The translations under genes and the position numbers were made by a program. A stretch of 42,938 nucleotides of DNA from assembly GCA_024693455.1 (NCBI GenBank), contig JAILKW010000156.1, forward strand, positions 1 to 42,938, given 5' to 3'. Source of the DNA: Lachnospiraceae bacterium (GTDB lineage: Bacteria > Bacillota > Clostridia > Lachnospirales > Lachnospiraceae). Under the pieces are notes generated by a model. The model had not been told where the DNA came from. It saw nothing but the letters and a program-made list of their open reading frames with translations, and made no database searches. Shown here in pieces: positions 8,313-16,877 of the stretch (position 1 is its first letter; every line of letters starts with the position of its first letter).

Positions 8313-9677
8313 TTACTGATGTATGTTTTCTTCGGCAACCTTGAGCATAATCGCGCACTCCACGCGTTTCTTCTGGAGCTCGCAGCCTATCTCGTAGGCG
8401 CCGTTTACATCCTTAGTGAAATTATATGAGTTCGCCGCGCATCCTCCGCTGCAGTAGAACTTGGCGAAGCAGTCCTGACATCCGGGCTTGGAGTAGACAT
8501 TACATGCCGCAAACTCATCCCTTATATCCTGCCTGGTTATGCCGTCGAAGACATTGCCCATGAGGAACTCCTCGTTACCCACGAACTGATGGCAGGGATA
8601 GAGGTCACCCCAGGGGGTGACGGCCAGGTATTCGGTACCCGATCCACAGCCCGACAAGCGCTTATATACACACGGACCGCCTTCTAAATCTATCATAAAG
8701 TGGAAGAAATTAAAACCCCTTCCTTCACTATTTCTCTTAAGCATTTCCGCCGCGAGCCTGTCGTACTCCTCGAAAAGCTGAGGCAGGTCCTCCTCCTTCA
8801 GAGCGTACTCCTCGGTAGGCAGCGCCACTACCGGCTCTACCGAAATCTGCTCGAAGCCCTGGTCGGCCAGGTGCAGCACGTCGTTGGAGAAATCCTTGTT
8901 AAAGTGGGTATAGGTGCCTCTGACGTAGTAGTCGGTCTGATTGCGCGACTCCGCCGCTTTCTTGAACTTGGGCAGTATCATGTCGTAGCTGCCCTGCCCG
9001 CCCCTGAAGGGACGCATATGGTCGTGAACTTCCTTGCGGCCGTCAATACTAAGCACGAGGTTCGCCATTTCCTTATTGGCAAACTCCATTATGTCATCGT
9101 CGAGCTTGACGCCGTTCGTGGTAAGAGTGAACCTGAACCTCTTGTCGTGTTCATTCTCTATGGAACGACCGTATTCGACAAGCTGTTTAACCACGTCGAA
9201 GTTAAGAAGGGGCTCGCCTCCGAAGAAGTCGACCTCGAGATTATGCCTGCTGCCGGAATTGGCCACCAGGTAGTCGAGGGCCGCCTTACCGACCTCAAAG
9301 CTCATGAGGGCCCTCTCGCCGTGGTACTCTCCCTCGGACGCGAAGCAGTACCTGCATGCCAGGTTGCAGTCGTGTGCAATGTGGAGGCAAAGAGCCTTAA
9401 CCACGGGCTTATGCGAGGCGGTAAATGCGCCTACGGGAACCTTATAAGTATCTTCCGTATAGAGCTCCCCGCCCTCCGCGAGCTCGTCAATCTCCGAACA
9501 GACCTCCAGTATTTCATCGCGGTCGTACCTGTCGGAGAGGGCTTTTACAGTTTCCTCCGTGGAGTGATTCTCCTTAAGGCCTATGGCATCGTACGCCAAT
9601 TCGTCGACGCTGTGAACCGATCCGGAATTCACGTCCAGGACTATGTTATATCCGTTATTTTTAAATCTATGTATCAT
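8313..9677 (-). CDS. scfB: Radical SAM/SPASM maturase of the SCIFF peptide
   Basis: This enzyme family installs Cys-to-Thr thioether crosslinks in the SCIFF peptide encoded just upstream. The ORF could open at a GTG at 9686, but the ATG at 9677 gives the usual family start MIHRFKNNGYNIV, so I use it (454 residues). Residues 1-90 are the peptide-recognition (RRE-like) part. The radical SAM cluster CNLACRYC is at residues 104-111, followed by FFGGEPLL. The C-terminal SPASM region supplies about ten cysteines, including GGPCVYKRLSGCGSG, PGCQDCFAKFYCSGGC and IGCELQKKRVEC, for two auxiliary Fe-S clusters. The ribosome site is weak. The gene sits between scfA and secDF. Confidence 0.95.
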   Translation of the reverse strand: MIHRFKNNGYNIVLDVNSGSVHSVDELAYDAIGLKENHSTEETVKALSDRYDRDEILEVCSEIDELAEGGELYTEDTYKVPVGAFTASHKPVVKALCLHIAHDCNLACRYCFASEGEYHGERALMSFEVGKAALDYLVANSGSRHNLEVDFFGGEPLLNFDVVKQLVEYGRSIENEHDKRFRFTLTTNGVKLDDDIMEFANKEMANLVLSIDGRKEVHDHMRPFRGGQGSYDMILPKFKKAAESRNQTDYYVRGTYTHFNKDFSNDVLHLADQGFEQISVEPVVALPTEEYALKEEDLPQLFEEYDRLAAEMLKRNSEGRGFNFFHFMIDLEGGPCVYKRLSGCGSGTEYLAVTPWGDLYPCHQFVGNEEFLMGNVFDGITRQDIRDEFAACNVYSKPGCQDCFAKFYCSGGCAANSYNFTKDVNGAYEIGCELQKKRVECAIMLKVAEENIHQ

Positions 9678-9691
9678 TATACGCACTCAAA

Positions 9692-9738
9692 GGCAACGGC
9701 CTGCACCGGTATACAATATACCGGGACAAGCCGCTGCC
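9692..9738 (-). promoter_or_regulatory. Long hairpin between scfA and scfB
   Basis: CCGGTATA and TATACCGG pair around a 3-base loop. The stem continues outwards with roughly a dozen more pairs (GGCA...TGCC at the base), with a few wobbles. There is no T-run, so it is not a simple terminator. It more likely stabilises or delimits the abundant precursor mRNA and lowers maturase expression. Confidence 0.6.
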
Positions 9739-9781
9739 CATTAGATGTCTTATCTTACAATTCTCACAACAGAGGTCGTAA

Positions 9782-9922
9782 TTATCTGTTCTCGCAGCTC
9801 TGATTTCCTACCGTGCAAGACGTCTTGCAGGCAGACTGACATGATGTCTGGCACTCGCCGCATCCGCCCTTCTTTACTGTGTTCTGAAGTTTCCTGGTCT
9901 TTAAAGTCTTAATATGCTTCAT
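9782..9922 (-). CDS. scfA: SCIFF ribosomal peptide precursor (six Cys in forty-five residues)
   Basis: A 46-codon gene starts at ATG 9922, with AGGAGG 9 bases upstream, and ends at TAA 9782. The peptide opens MKHIKTLKTRKLQNTVKKGG, then carries the SCIFF core with six cysteines spaced C-G-E-C-Q-T-S-C-Q-S-A-C-K-T-S-C and a last C in QSCENR. This matches the family almost residue for residue as I know it: a basic leader followed by a core with Thr acceptors next to Cys. It is the substrate of the adjacent radical SAM enzyme. The biological role of mature SCIFF is not established. The neighbouring secDF hints at export. Confidence 0.96.
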   Translation of the reverse strand: MKHIKTLKTRKLQNTVKKGGCGECQTSCQSACKTSCTVGNQSCENR

Positions 9923-9983
9923 AATAAAAGCCTCCTGCCTATTGTTATTATGCGTTCGAAAACGACACTTAAAAGCATGGGGT

Positions 9984-10012
9984 ATTATAACATACTCAAA
10001 GGGAAATGAAAA
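9984..10012 (-). promoter_or_regulatory. Candidate promoter of scfA
   Basis: On the minus strand TTTTCA, a 17-bp spacer and a perfect TATAAT lie about 60 bases upstream of scfA, overlapping the end of the preceding gene. The -10 is strong and the -35 is poor. No terminator separates scfA from the upstream gene, so read-through is also possible. Confidence 0.55.
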
Positions 10013-11759
10013 GGCAAAATGTTTTGGCCACTCCGGCCTTTTTGACCCTCACACACCCCGCGCCGGAAGCCTCTATGGACGTCTGAAGCACCCCTCTGGT
10101 AGATCCGAACTTCTTTCGGGAGAGCACCAGCGTCTTCAGGGACCGGTCATTGGCAAAGGCATTTTTACGAACCCTGGTAAGCACGTTGGACTTCACCTTC
10201 ACGCTCTTAAGGGCTCCGCAGTCCGCGAAGGCCTTCTTACCGATACTCTTCACGTTCTTTCCTATTACGACCTTCTTAAGCTTCCTATACCCGCGGCACG
10301 CACGGGCGCATACGGAGGTCACCTTATACCTGACTCCGCCACTGGTCACCGAGGCAGGGATTACCACCTTTTTTAGCGAACCTTTGGCAACGGTGGGCTT
10401 TTTATACGCCACCGCAGGCGATTCGGGATCCACAGAGGTTACCTTATACCTGGCTTTTCCAACCTTTATGACATCTCCGACTTTAAGAGTCTTCGCATTG
10501 GATCCGGCCGAAGCACCTTCGCCGGTCGCGCTCTGAAGGGTCTCTGCCGTCGTGCTCTGAGGGGTCTCTGCCGTCGTGCTCTGAGGGGTATCACCAGTCG
10601 TGTCCTGCTGAGATTCACCCTCCGCGTTCTGCTGAGATTCACCCTCCGCGTTCTGCTGAGATTCATCCTCCGCGTTCTGCTGAATGTTTTCATCTACGCT
10701 CTGGGGAGTGTCGTCATCTGTGTTCGACTGGGTTCCTTCTGTCGTGCCCTGCTGGGCGTCATCAGCAAATTCCACGGAGCCATCAGCGCATTCCGGAGTC
10801 CCCTCTGCAGTCCCGTCTCCGGACGGTTCTATAGACTCATCTGCTGAGCCGGAGGCACCCGAAATCCCACTTTCGTCCGAAGCCGCGGCCTCGTCCGCGG
10901 AGCCGGAGGCCCCCGAAATGCCGCTTTCGTCCGAGGCTGTCGTCTCATCCGCGGAGCCGGCTCCGCCCGCGTCCTCTCCCGCCGCCACAGAGTCATCCCC
11001 GACGTACTCCCGTGCCCCGGGACTGTTTTCTGCATAGAGGTATGTATAGCTGTGCGAGTAGTTTACATAATATTCACTCGCCAATCTGTCGCAAATCCCT
11101 CTTCCCTGTTCATAGAAATCCGCATACGCGGCATCCTGCGCCAGACTCCGGGTATATTCGATGCCTCCAAGGCACTTCGCCTCACCGCATCCCGTAACCT
11201 TCTCTGCGATTTCCTCATCCCGCAGAATGTCGTAGCAGCGAACTTCTCCATCACAGGTCACACCCGCGGTATAGAAGACCTGCTGCTCCAAAATGCCTCG
11301 CGTGGCCTCCATATCATAAATCACCTTCTCCGCCGCGCGCTCCGAGGCTGTATCGGCCGAAATCGCCGCCGAGTCAAGGCTCTCACACTCGCCCTCTGCC
11401 GAAAACGAGAGTACCTTTTTGGACTCTTCGTATCCATCATAAAACGAGAGCTCCGTCCTCCCCTCAGCAACGGCATGGTAAATACGCTCCAGCGACTTCT
11501 GCGCGCAGCCTCTCTCCGCCAGTTCCAGCGCGTCACTGCGGGCAAGTCCGACGACCTCCGAGAGCGTTTCACTTTCCGAAGAAACTCCCTTCGCCGTGTA
11601 GACCTCCCCTGTGTACGAAAAACTCACATCCTCATCCGTAAACTCATCACGTCCGGAAAGCACCCGGCAGCAGCCGGCCGACGCGGTATAGTACCTGACC
11701 TTTCCAAGCTCATTTTTGGCCGCGTCTGACATGGAAGCGGCATAATTAAAGTGCGTCAC
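9996..11759 (-). CDS. Leucine-rich-repeat surface protein, C-terminal part of a frameshifted gene
   Basis: The frame opens at GTG 11759 and overlaps the end of the lipoprotein gene at 11746 by 14 bases. It has no signal peptide, odd for a BspA-like protein. Its first 60 residues continue the repeat pattern of the upstream product: AAKNELGKVRYYTASAGCC here matches AGEAALDDEVYYKAESSC there. I infer that both frames were one gene. Order of parts: Cys-rich repeat units (1-260), a long low-complexity Ser/Glu/Gln linker with DNA-level tandem repeats (about 265-420), a linking beta segment (VGKARYKVTSV), two or three BspA-type LRR units (e.g. LKKVVIGKNVKSIGKKAFADC), and a cap ending KTFCLFISL. It is probably exposed on the cell surface. 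It could instead be a separate gene coupled by overlap. Confidence 0.7.
   Translation of the reverse strand: MTHFNYAASMSDAAKNELGKVRYYTASAGCCRVLSGRDEFTDEDVSFSYTGEVYTAKGVSSESETLSEVVGLARSDALELAERGCAQKSLERIYHAVAEGRTELSFYDGYEESKKVLSFSAEGECESLDSAAISADTASERAAEKVIYDMEATRGILEQQVFYTAGVTCDGEVRCYDILRDEEIAEKVTGCGEAKCLGGIEYTRSLAQDAAYADFYEQGRGICDRLASEYYVNYSHSYTYLYAENSPGAREYVGDDSVAAGEDAGGAGSADETTASDESGISGASGSADEAAASDESGISGASGSADESIEPSGDGTAEGTPECADGSVEFADDAQQGTTEGTQSNTDDDTPQSVDENIQQNAEDESQQNAEGESQQNAEGESQQDTTGDTPQSTTAETPQSTTAETLQSATGEGASAGSNAKTLKVGDVIKVGKARYKVTSVDPESPAVAYKKPTVAKGSLKKVVIPASVTSGGVRYKVTSVCARACRGYRKLKKVVIGKNVKSIGKKAFADCGALKSVKVKSNVLTRVRKNAFANDRSLKTLVLSRKKFGSTRGVLQTSIEASGAGCVRVKKAGVAKTFCLFISL
10538..10960. 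repeat. In-frame tandem repeats in the LRR protein linker
   Basis: Three 24-bp units lie at 10613-10684 (coding NAEGESQQ-type repeats) and two 24-bp units at 10538-10585 (TPQSTTAE-type). A longer, roughly 60-bp near-repeat lies around 10850-10960 (coding SDESGISGASGSADE twice). All keep the frame, so copy number can change without breaking the protein. Confidence 0.8.
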
Positions 11760-13347
11760 CCCTGGCCTCAGACATCAGTCCTTCCGAAGACTCGTCGTCT
11801 GTGGCCACGGCCCCGGCGCCCGTGTACGACGATTCTACGGCCGACCCCGTATAGCTGTCCGTATACGCCAGCTTCACGGTGCAGGAAGATTCCGCCTTAT
11901 AGTAAACCTCATCGTCGAGGGCGGCTTCTCCCGCAGATGCCAGCGACACCGCCGAGCTGTATGCCGCTGCGCACGCCGCTGCCGTCGACGAATTGTAGGA
12001 TTCCCCGTCCGCGTATGCGGTGGCGCTGTAGTCCACGGACTTATTCTTGGAGGTGTATTCATCGGTGTATGACATAGTGACCTTACACGTGGCCACGCCA
12101 AAGTACTTGGATGCGAACGCGTAGACCGCATCCTCGAGCGCCGCATCGGCTATTCCCTTTGCCTGCTCCCTGCAGGCTTCCTCGTCGAAATACGTATATC
12201 CGTAATCCGCCGACTCGCCCGTGGCCGAGATCGTTATGCACCCGCTCTCTCCGGTGCGGTTATTCGTGTAGCTGACATCACGCGAGGCGACACAAACGGC
12301 AGAATACACATACCCAAGGCTCTTGGCCACATTTCTGTATGAATACGTCACTTCTCCCTTGTTCGTTATGGTGTAACGATATGCCGCGCCCACGCCCGAG
12401 TATGTCGAGCCGGCCGAAGACGTAACGCTAAAAGATGTGTATCTTTGGGGCGTACTCTCGCTTTCGGTATATGAAGGGGTGACAGTAAAGTCGGTGTACC
12501 TGGCGTTCGATGAGGACTCGTAAACAGGAAAGCTCTCGGCCTCCTCTATCTCCAGCCCGGTGTATCTTTGTGTTTCCCATTCGTCCTCCACCTCTATCAC
12601 CGGCTCGTCGGACACATAGTCCGAATATCTAAACACCTCATCCGCAGAAGCGGTGAACACACTGTCCGAAGAAGGGCTTATGTAAAAGTCCCTGTACCTG
12701 TCCACCTCCTCACAGTTCTCCACGCAGGTGTATTCATCGGTGTAGCACCCTGCGACCTGCCTGTAAACATCCGTATCATCAGGCGCGTTCAGATACTCTA
12801 TGGAATCGTCTCCATAGAACCACATCGACTGATTGGAAATAACCTCGTGAAGAGAATCGTCTTCGCTGTAATACGCGCTTTCGTTCGACGCACAGTCCTT
12901 AGACGGCGCGCGCGATTCGGAGACAACCCTCCTGAGGGAGGTCATCATGGCAAATGCCTCCTTTCCGATGGACTCCACGCTCTCCGGAATCTCCAGATAC
13001 CCGCACTTACGGAGTCCGTAAAAGGCCCTCTTTCCGACGGATTCTATCCCCTCTTCTATAACTATGCTGCTTACCGTATCCTCGTCGCCTCCGGCGCTTT
13101 CGAGGCACTCAGCCACCATGGACTTCGTCACCTCTCCTTCACCCTCTGCGACCATGCTTCCGTCTTCGTAAAGGGAAAGCGTAACCCCATCCGTGCGGAC
13201 ACATCCCACTTCACCGCCCCGGTCCCCGGCATACACCGATACCGAAAATGCCGCGGGCTTTCCTACGGCCCTCACACCGGAATCACAGCCGGTAAGAACC
13301 ATGCCGGCGCAAAGCAAACACACTGCTATCTTTTTCATCATTTCCAT
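11746..13347 (-). CDS. LRR lipoprotein, N-terminal part of a frameshifted gene
   Basis: The start ATG at 13347 has AGGAGGAG upstream. Residues 1-21 are a lipoprotein signal (MKKIAVCLLCAGMVLTGC, lipobox LTGC). BspA-type LRR units follow near residues 90-145 (VSSIVIEEGIESVGKRAF, LEIPESVESIGKEAF). Most of the remainder is a set of imperfect repeats rich in Tyr, Ser, Thr and Glu (e.g. VTYSYRNVAKSLGY, VTMSYTDEYT, VKLAYTDSYTG) with paired cysteines. The frame ends SEGLMSEARGDAL within a repeat unit. The next frame completes that unit if one G of a GGGG run (11759-11762) is skipped. The gene is the last part of the Tad-like operon, so it may be a pilus-associated or surface adhesin anchored by lipid. 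Confidence 0.8.
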   Translation of the reverse strand: MEMMKKIAVCLLCAGMVLTGCDSGVRAVGKPAAFSVSVYAGDRGGEVGCVRTDGVTLSLYEDGSMVAEGEGEVTKSMVAECLESAGGDEDTVSSIVIEEGIESVGKRAFYGLRKCGYLEIPESVESIGKEAFAMMTSLRRVVSESRAPSKDCASNESAYYSEDDSLHEVISNQSMWFYGDDSIEYLNAPDDTDVYRQVAGCYTDEYTCVENCEEVDRYRDFYISPSSDSVFTASADEVFRYSDYVSDEPVIEVEDEWETQRYTGLEIEEAESFPVYESSSNARYTDFTVTPSYTESESTPQRYTSFSVTSSAGSTYSGVGAAYRYTITNKGEVTYSYRNVAKSLGYVYSAVCVASRDVSYTNNRTGESGCITISATGESADYGYTYFDEEACREQAKGIADAALEDAVYAFASKYFGVATCKVTMSYTDEYTSKNKSVDYSATAYADGESYNSSTAAACAAAYSSAVSLASAGEAALDDEVYYKAESSCTVKLAYTDSYTGSAVESSYTGAGAVATDDESSEGLMSEARGDAL

Positions 13348-13405
13348 CTATCTCCTCCTACTCTCTCTTATCCCTACTATGATAAGGCGGCTCCGGTCAG
13401 CCGTC

Positions 13406-14872
13406 TTACTCTCCTTCAATTTCGGCCACGGCATCCCTAAGCCTGCTGCCGTATGACTCGTCCACACGCCATATGGAGTCCTCACACAGACCACCATCGG
13501 CCTCTCCTGCCTGCAGCGAATCCGAATTAACAAGCCTCATCCCAACGCTTTGGATCAGATAGTCTCCGCTATCCCCCGAAACGAAATCGGAATCACTCAC
13601 TGACTCACCAAAAACCCTTATCGCGGGATGGGCGAAGGTCACATTCCCGTTCGAATCCCGTACGGCTACACGAACCGTAGCTCCTGCAAAGGCCTCTCCA
13701 TCCAATCCGACTCTCTCTATCAGGTTCGCGAGAACCCCCGTCGTGTCCGTGGGGCAATAAGACTCGCTTATCTCCCCGTCCTCGTCGTCCACGGCCCTGA
13801 AATTATCTGCAGCCAGCAGCCTGTCGTTCAGCAGCCTCTCAACGTCGTCAGGATCACTCCCGGCCTCATCAATTCCTATATCAATATCACCCACCTCCAG
13901 TTCGGGAAATCTGTCCCAAACCGTATAGAGGGTGATTACTCCATTCCCGTCTATACTACCGGCCTCATACGCAGCGATAAGAAAATCCTCCGCTTTTATC
14001 GTCGTTCCCGGCTTCATAACCCCGGAGTCACGACTATGCGCCGCGGCCTTAAAGCTCCAGCCGCAAAAGCCGTATTCACAATCCTCATATTTTCTCTTAA
14101 AATAATCCTCTTCATTTCCTTTTGGCCCTGTATTGCCGGGAAGAACCTTCTCACCTCCCTTTGCGGTATAAAACACCACATCATCACCGCTTATCCCGGC
14201 ATAAAGGCTGTAACAGGGTACATCGTTGGTTATAGGGGTACCGCGGAAGGTAACCGCAAAGGCCTCCTGTCCATTAGCCTCCGCGGGGAGGGATTCATCT
14301 CCCTCAGTTTTCCCGCATGCGGCCCCTACGAGCCTGTAAACCACATCCTCATACAAAGCCATCTCCTCCAACTCATCGTTGGATACAGTTTCTCCATCAT
14401 CTCCCTTCCATATAAGATTCTCATAGCCATCCGGCGGAATTATGTAAACTACACTTTCGCCGGAGATAACCTCATACTCTCTAAAAAGCGATCCGTCGGG
14501 ATACAAGAGCCTGAGCGAGACTACCTCCCTTACCCTTCGTTCACATACCATGGTCATCCTTCGGGTAACCGCTGTCTTCCCTCCGCTAAACACGGGTCTT
14601 TCTACTCTAATCGAATAAATCCCCGCCCCGTCGTCCCAAGCCCCTGTATATATGGAGGCATCCTCACCAACACGCTCACACAGAAACCCCAAATATGCAT
14701 CTCCGAACCCTTCGGAACTGCCGCCAGTCGCCTTAACGGCGGCCCGATAGGCGCTTATCATTTCGTTCTGCAAATCGGTCGACGTTATCATGCCTCCGCA
14801 GAGGCACGCCACAGTAAGTACCACCATGATCCCGCACATAATCGTGGAATACGCCAGGCTAAGTGTCCTCAC
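13406..14872 (-). CDS. Membrane-anchored surface protein with InlB-type repeat in the Tad-like operon
   Basis: The start is GTG 14872, just after the stop of the tiny pilin-like gene. The 488 residues begin with one hydrophobic helix (about residues 5-29) like TadE/TadF minor pilins. Near residues 255-320 lies a unit of the Listeria-Bacteroides (InlB B-repeat) type: Tyr/Phe...GFCGWSF...G-T-T-I...ITLYTVW. The rest is acidic and beta-rich with a few cysteines, and I do not recognise it. Position and topology suggest a minor pilin or pilus-tip/surface protein. The gap of 58 bases to the LRR lipoprotein gene holds only its ribosome site. Confidence 0.75.
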   Translation of the reverse strand: MRTLSLAYSTIMCGIMVVLTVACLCGGMITSTDLQNEMISAYRAAVKATGGSSEGFGDAYLGFLCERVGEDASIYTGAWDDGAGIYSIRVERPVFSGGKTAVTRRMTMVCERRVREVVSLRLLYPDGSLFREYEVISGESVVYIIPPDGYENLIWKGDDGETVSNDELEEMALYEDVVYRLVGAACGKTEGDESLPAEANGQEAFAVTFRGTPITNDVPCYSLYAGISGDDVVFYTAKGGEKVLPGNTGPKGNEEDYFKRKYEDCEYGFCGWSFKAAAHSRDSGVMKPGTTIKAEDFLIAAYEAGSIDGNGVITLYTVWDRFPELEVGDIDIGIDEAGSDPDDVERLLNDRLLAADNFRAVDDEDGEISESYCPTDTTGVLANLIERVGLDGEAFAGATVRVAVRDSNGNVTFAHPAIRVFGESVSDSDFVSGDSGDYLIQSVGMRLVNSDSLQAGEADGGLCEDSIWRVDESYGSRLRDAVAEIEGE

Positions 14873-14875
14873 ATC

Positions 14876-14992
14876 TCACGCCCCCACCATCGCCGACACT
14901 ATCGTGTAGACGGCCTTAAGACCCGCCACACATACGGCTCCGAAAGCCGCCACGGCGACGGCCGCCCCAAACTCCTCTATAAAATCCTTCAA
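14876..14992 (-). CDS. Tiny pilin-like hydrophobic peptide 2 (38 aa)
   Basis: A 38-codon frame starts at TTG 14992, with GGGAGG 7 bases upstream, and ends at TGA 14876. The product begins with a short charged head (KDFIEEFG) and then one hydrophobic helix to the end (AAVAVAAFGAVCVAG...). The head closely matches that of the 51-residue peptide at 18003-18158 (AEFIKEWGPAV), so the two are paralogues. Size, single helix and operon context suit a Flp-type pilin subunit, but the usual Gly-x4-Glu-Tyr processing signature is absent. Confidence 0.75.
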   Translation of the reverse strand: MKDFIEEFGAAVAVAAFGAVCVAGLKAVYTIVSAMVGA

Positions 14993-15017
14993 TCCAAACC
15001 TCCCTGATCGTGCCCGC

Positions 15018-15353
15018 TCACGCATAGGCACAGCTGTATCCCTCTATAGTCCCATCCTCCAGGAATGGAACCGGCAGGGTGTATTTCACAGACACATATG
15101 CCAGGTCTGCGCTTCCATCCTCATCCATATCCTCTCTTACTACGCTAACGCTGTATCCTCTGGCCTCGCCCTCGCCGACGATCCTCTGCTCCTCCGTGTC
15201 CGAATAAGCGTAGCCCGCCAGGGAAAGCGCGTTTCTGTTGGCGAAATCGGCCGCGCCGTAGGCGCTCAACGCGCAGCCTATAACGCCCATCCCTATCCTT
15301 ACAAATATCATCATCAAAAATGCGCTGATAAGCGTCTTGGGTATCTGTTCCAT
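15018..15353 (-). CDS. TadE-like pseudopilin
   Basis: I start at ATG 15353, which has GGGAGGTG upstream. The longer frame to 15419 lacks a ribosome site. The 111-residue product has a short head (MEQIPKT), one N-terminal hydrophobic helix (LISAFLMMIFVRIGMGVIGCAL), then a small soluble domain ending in SCAYA. This matches the TadE/TadF minor pilin layout. It lies between the TadB/C-like gene and a tiny pilin gene on the same strand. Confidence 0.65.
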   Translation of the reverse strand: MEQIPKTLISAFLMMIFVRIGMGVIGCALSAYGAADFANRNALSLAGYAYSDTEEQRIVGEGEARGYSVSVVREDMDEDGSADLAYVSVKYTLPVPFLEDGTIEGYSCAYA

Positions 15354-15432
15354 GTAATCACCTCCGGGAAAGTATATGCCCCCGTGCCTCAATACGGCCG
15401 GGATATACGCCCCTGCCACCGGTCGCTTATAT

Positions 15433-15453
15433 CCCCATAGCTAAAGCTAGGGG
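15433..15453. repeat. Imperfect palindrome inside the pilus operon
   Basis: CCCC-A-TAGC, loop TAAA, then GCTA-GGGG gives an 8-bp stem with one bulged base in the 129-base gap after the TadB/C-like gene. Its sequence recalls terminal hairpins of IS200/IS605-type elements (recall, not searched). In the mRNA it could partly terminate or delimit the upstream part of the operon. Confidence 0.45.
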
Positions 15454-15482
15454 TTTTACGTTCGTTTTGATAAATCATCCTC

Positions 15483-16877
15483 TCATACGCTCATATTCGC
15501 GAAAAACGCCACGAAGAACACACACATATCAACCAGTATCTTAGTCCCCGCCACCAGCTGCGGCGCCAGAAAGAGAAGATACATGACGCTAAGCTTGTCA
15601 GCATCTGCCTCCTTTTTGGCCTTATCCAGAAGAAGCGCGCTCCTTTCGACTATCTCCTCTATGGATGCCGCCCCGTCGCCCGCGCCCCGGCAAACCCCGT
15701 AGAGCATCTTCATACCCGAGGATATCTCCGGCAGGCGATACTCGCTCGCGAAAGCCATGTACGGCCCGGCCGATACCGGATCGTCATCGAAACCGTCTAT
15801 CAGCTCACCGACGTACGGTTTAAGGAGCGCATCCGCACCCTCGTACGAGAGCCGCACCGCGTTACGCACCGTGGTGGAGGGAAGTATCAAAGACACCTCC
15901 AAAAGCCAGTGCGGAAACCTGACCGCCATCTCCCGGCCCAGCCTCCTCCTGTGAGAGGCGTATCTCAGAAACGGCAGTGCGAAGGCCAGTACCGGAGCCG
16001 CAGCTGCCGCGGCCAAAAGAACATACGCTTCCAGATACACCCCGCCGGCGGCCAGTAACGCCCCGGCCAAAAGCCCCTTCAGCACGCTCTTAAAGACTCG
16101 CGCCCCTCCGAATCCCCTGACCTCATCCAGACTCTCCATAATCCTCCCCTCATCCATCACCTTGTCGTCACTGCAAAAGTCGGGCGACGACGCCCTGAGG
16201 GCCATCGAAAACAGCAGCACATCCGCGACCAGCATGACCAGCGAGGAAATCTGCACCGGAAGAGCGCCTGTGACGCTCACATCTCCCGGAAACGACCTGT
16301 CCATTAAAAGGGTCAGCATCACCGAAGCTCCAATCGACAGGACGACGCCGCGCCTCTTAGTCTCCCGTTCTTTTTCGAGCAGGTTAACCCGGGAAACCCA
16401 CATCTGTCTCTCGGTCTGCAACAGGTCAACCGAGGTCTCTATATCACCTCCTATAGCCTCGGCCCTAAGCAGAAACCTGTGCATAAGTCTCAAAAAATCA
16501 TAGGGATATCTCCTCTGTATGCCGTCCAGCGCCTTAACTATCCCCTCGTCGCCGGAGTCCTCGACCATTACCTTCTCACCTTCCGACAGCGCCTCTCCCA
16601 TGCGGGTCCCCTCGAAGAGCGGCTCTGTCTCCACCATCGACTGCAGCACCTTACGATTACTCTTAAATATGTAAAGAACATGCTCCGCATACGCGGATGC
16701 CTCGGTGAACCGCCGCTGCTGTCTCCTCCTGTCCACGGACAGATATATGATCCGCGGGGCCACAAGACTCGCGAAAATCCCCAGCCAGAGGAGAAACCGC
16801 CCCTCCAGCCCGAAGACAACGCCGACCACCTCGAGAGCCGCCACCAGCGCGATGTACTCGACTACCATCAGCCACAT
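15483..16877 (-). CDS. TadB/TadC-type pilus assembly membrane protein (T2SS-F-like)
   Basis: This is the inner-membrane platform protein of a Tad-like pilus, which transmits ATPase motion to pilin assembly. The 464 residues have two N-terminal helices, a cytoplasmic helical domain (residues 50-160, including FLLRAEAIGGDIETSVDLL), a helix pair near 180-230, a third block near 265-310, a second cytoplasmic part (residues 310-430) and a C-terminal helix ending FFANMSV. Standard Tad systems use two such proteins, TadB and TadC. Here one protein has space for both roles, and no second gene is present. It overlaps the end of cpaF by 10 bases, so translation is probably coupled. Confidence 0.8.
   Translation of the reverse strand: MWLMVVEYIALVAALEVVGVVFGLEGRFLLWLGIFASLVAPRIIYLSVDRRRQQRRFTEASAYAEHVLYIFKSNRKVLQSMVETEPLFEGTRMGEALSEGEKVMVEDSGDEGIVKALDGIQRRYPYDFLRLMHRFLLRAEAIGGDIETSVDLLQTERQMWVSRVNLLEKERETKRRGVVLSIGASVMLTLLMDRSFPGDVSVTGALPVQISSLVMLVADVLLFSMALRASSPDFCSDDKVMDEGRIMESLDEVRGFGGARVFKSVLKGLLAGALLAAGGVYLEAYVLLAAAAAAPVLAFALPFLRYASHRRRLGREMAVRFPHWLLEVSLILPSTTVRNAVRLSYEGADALLKPYVGELIDGFDDDPVSAGPYMAFASEYRLPEISSGMKMLYGVCRGAGDGAASIEEIVERSALLLDKAKKEADADKLSVMYLLFLAPQLVAGTKILVDMCVFFVAFFANMSV

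Noticed and set aside
8700-9803. Plus-strand open frame of 367 codons
   Set aside because: Antisense of the clear scfB gene and the scfA region. Composition is an artefact of GC-rich codons, and there is no family match.
10538-10960. CRISPR array
   Set aside because: The repeats are directly adjacent with no spacers and are in-frame protein repeats.
13628-15007. Plus-strand open frame of 459 codons
   Set aside because: Antisense of three minus-strand pilus-operon genes. No start signal.
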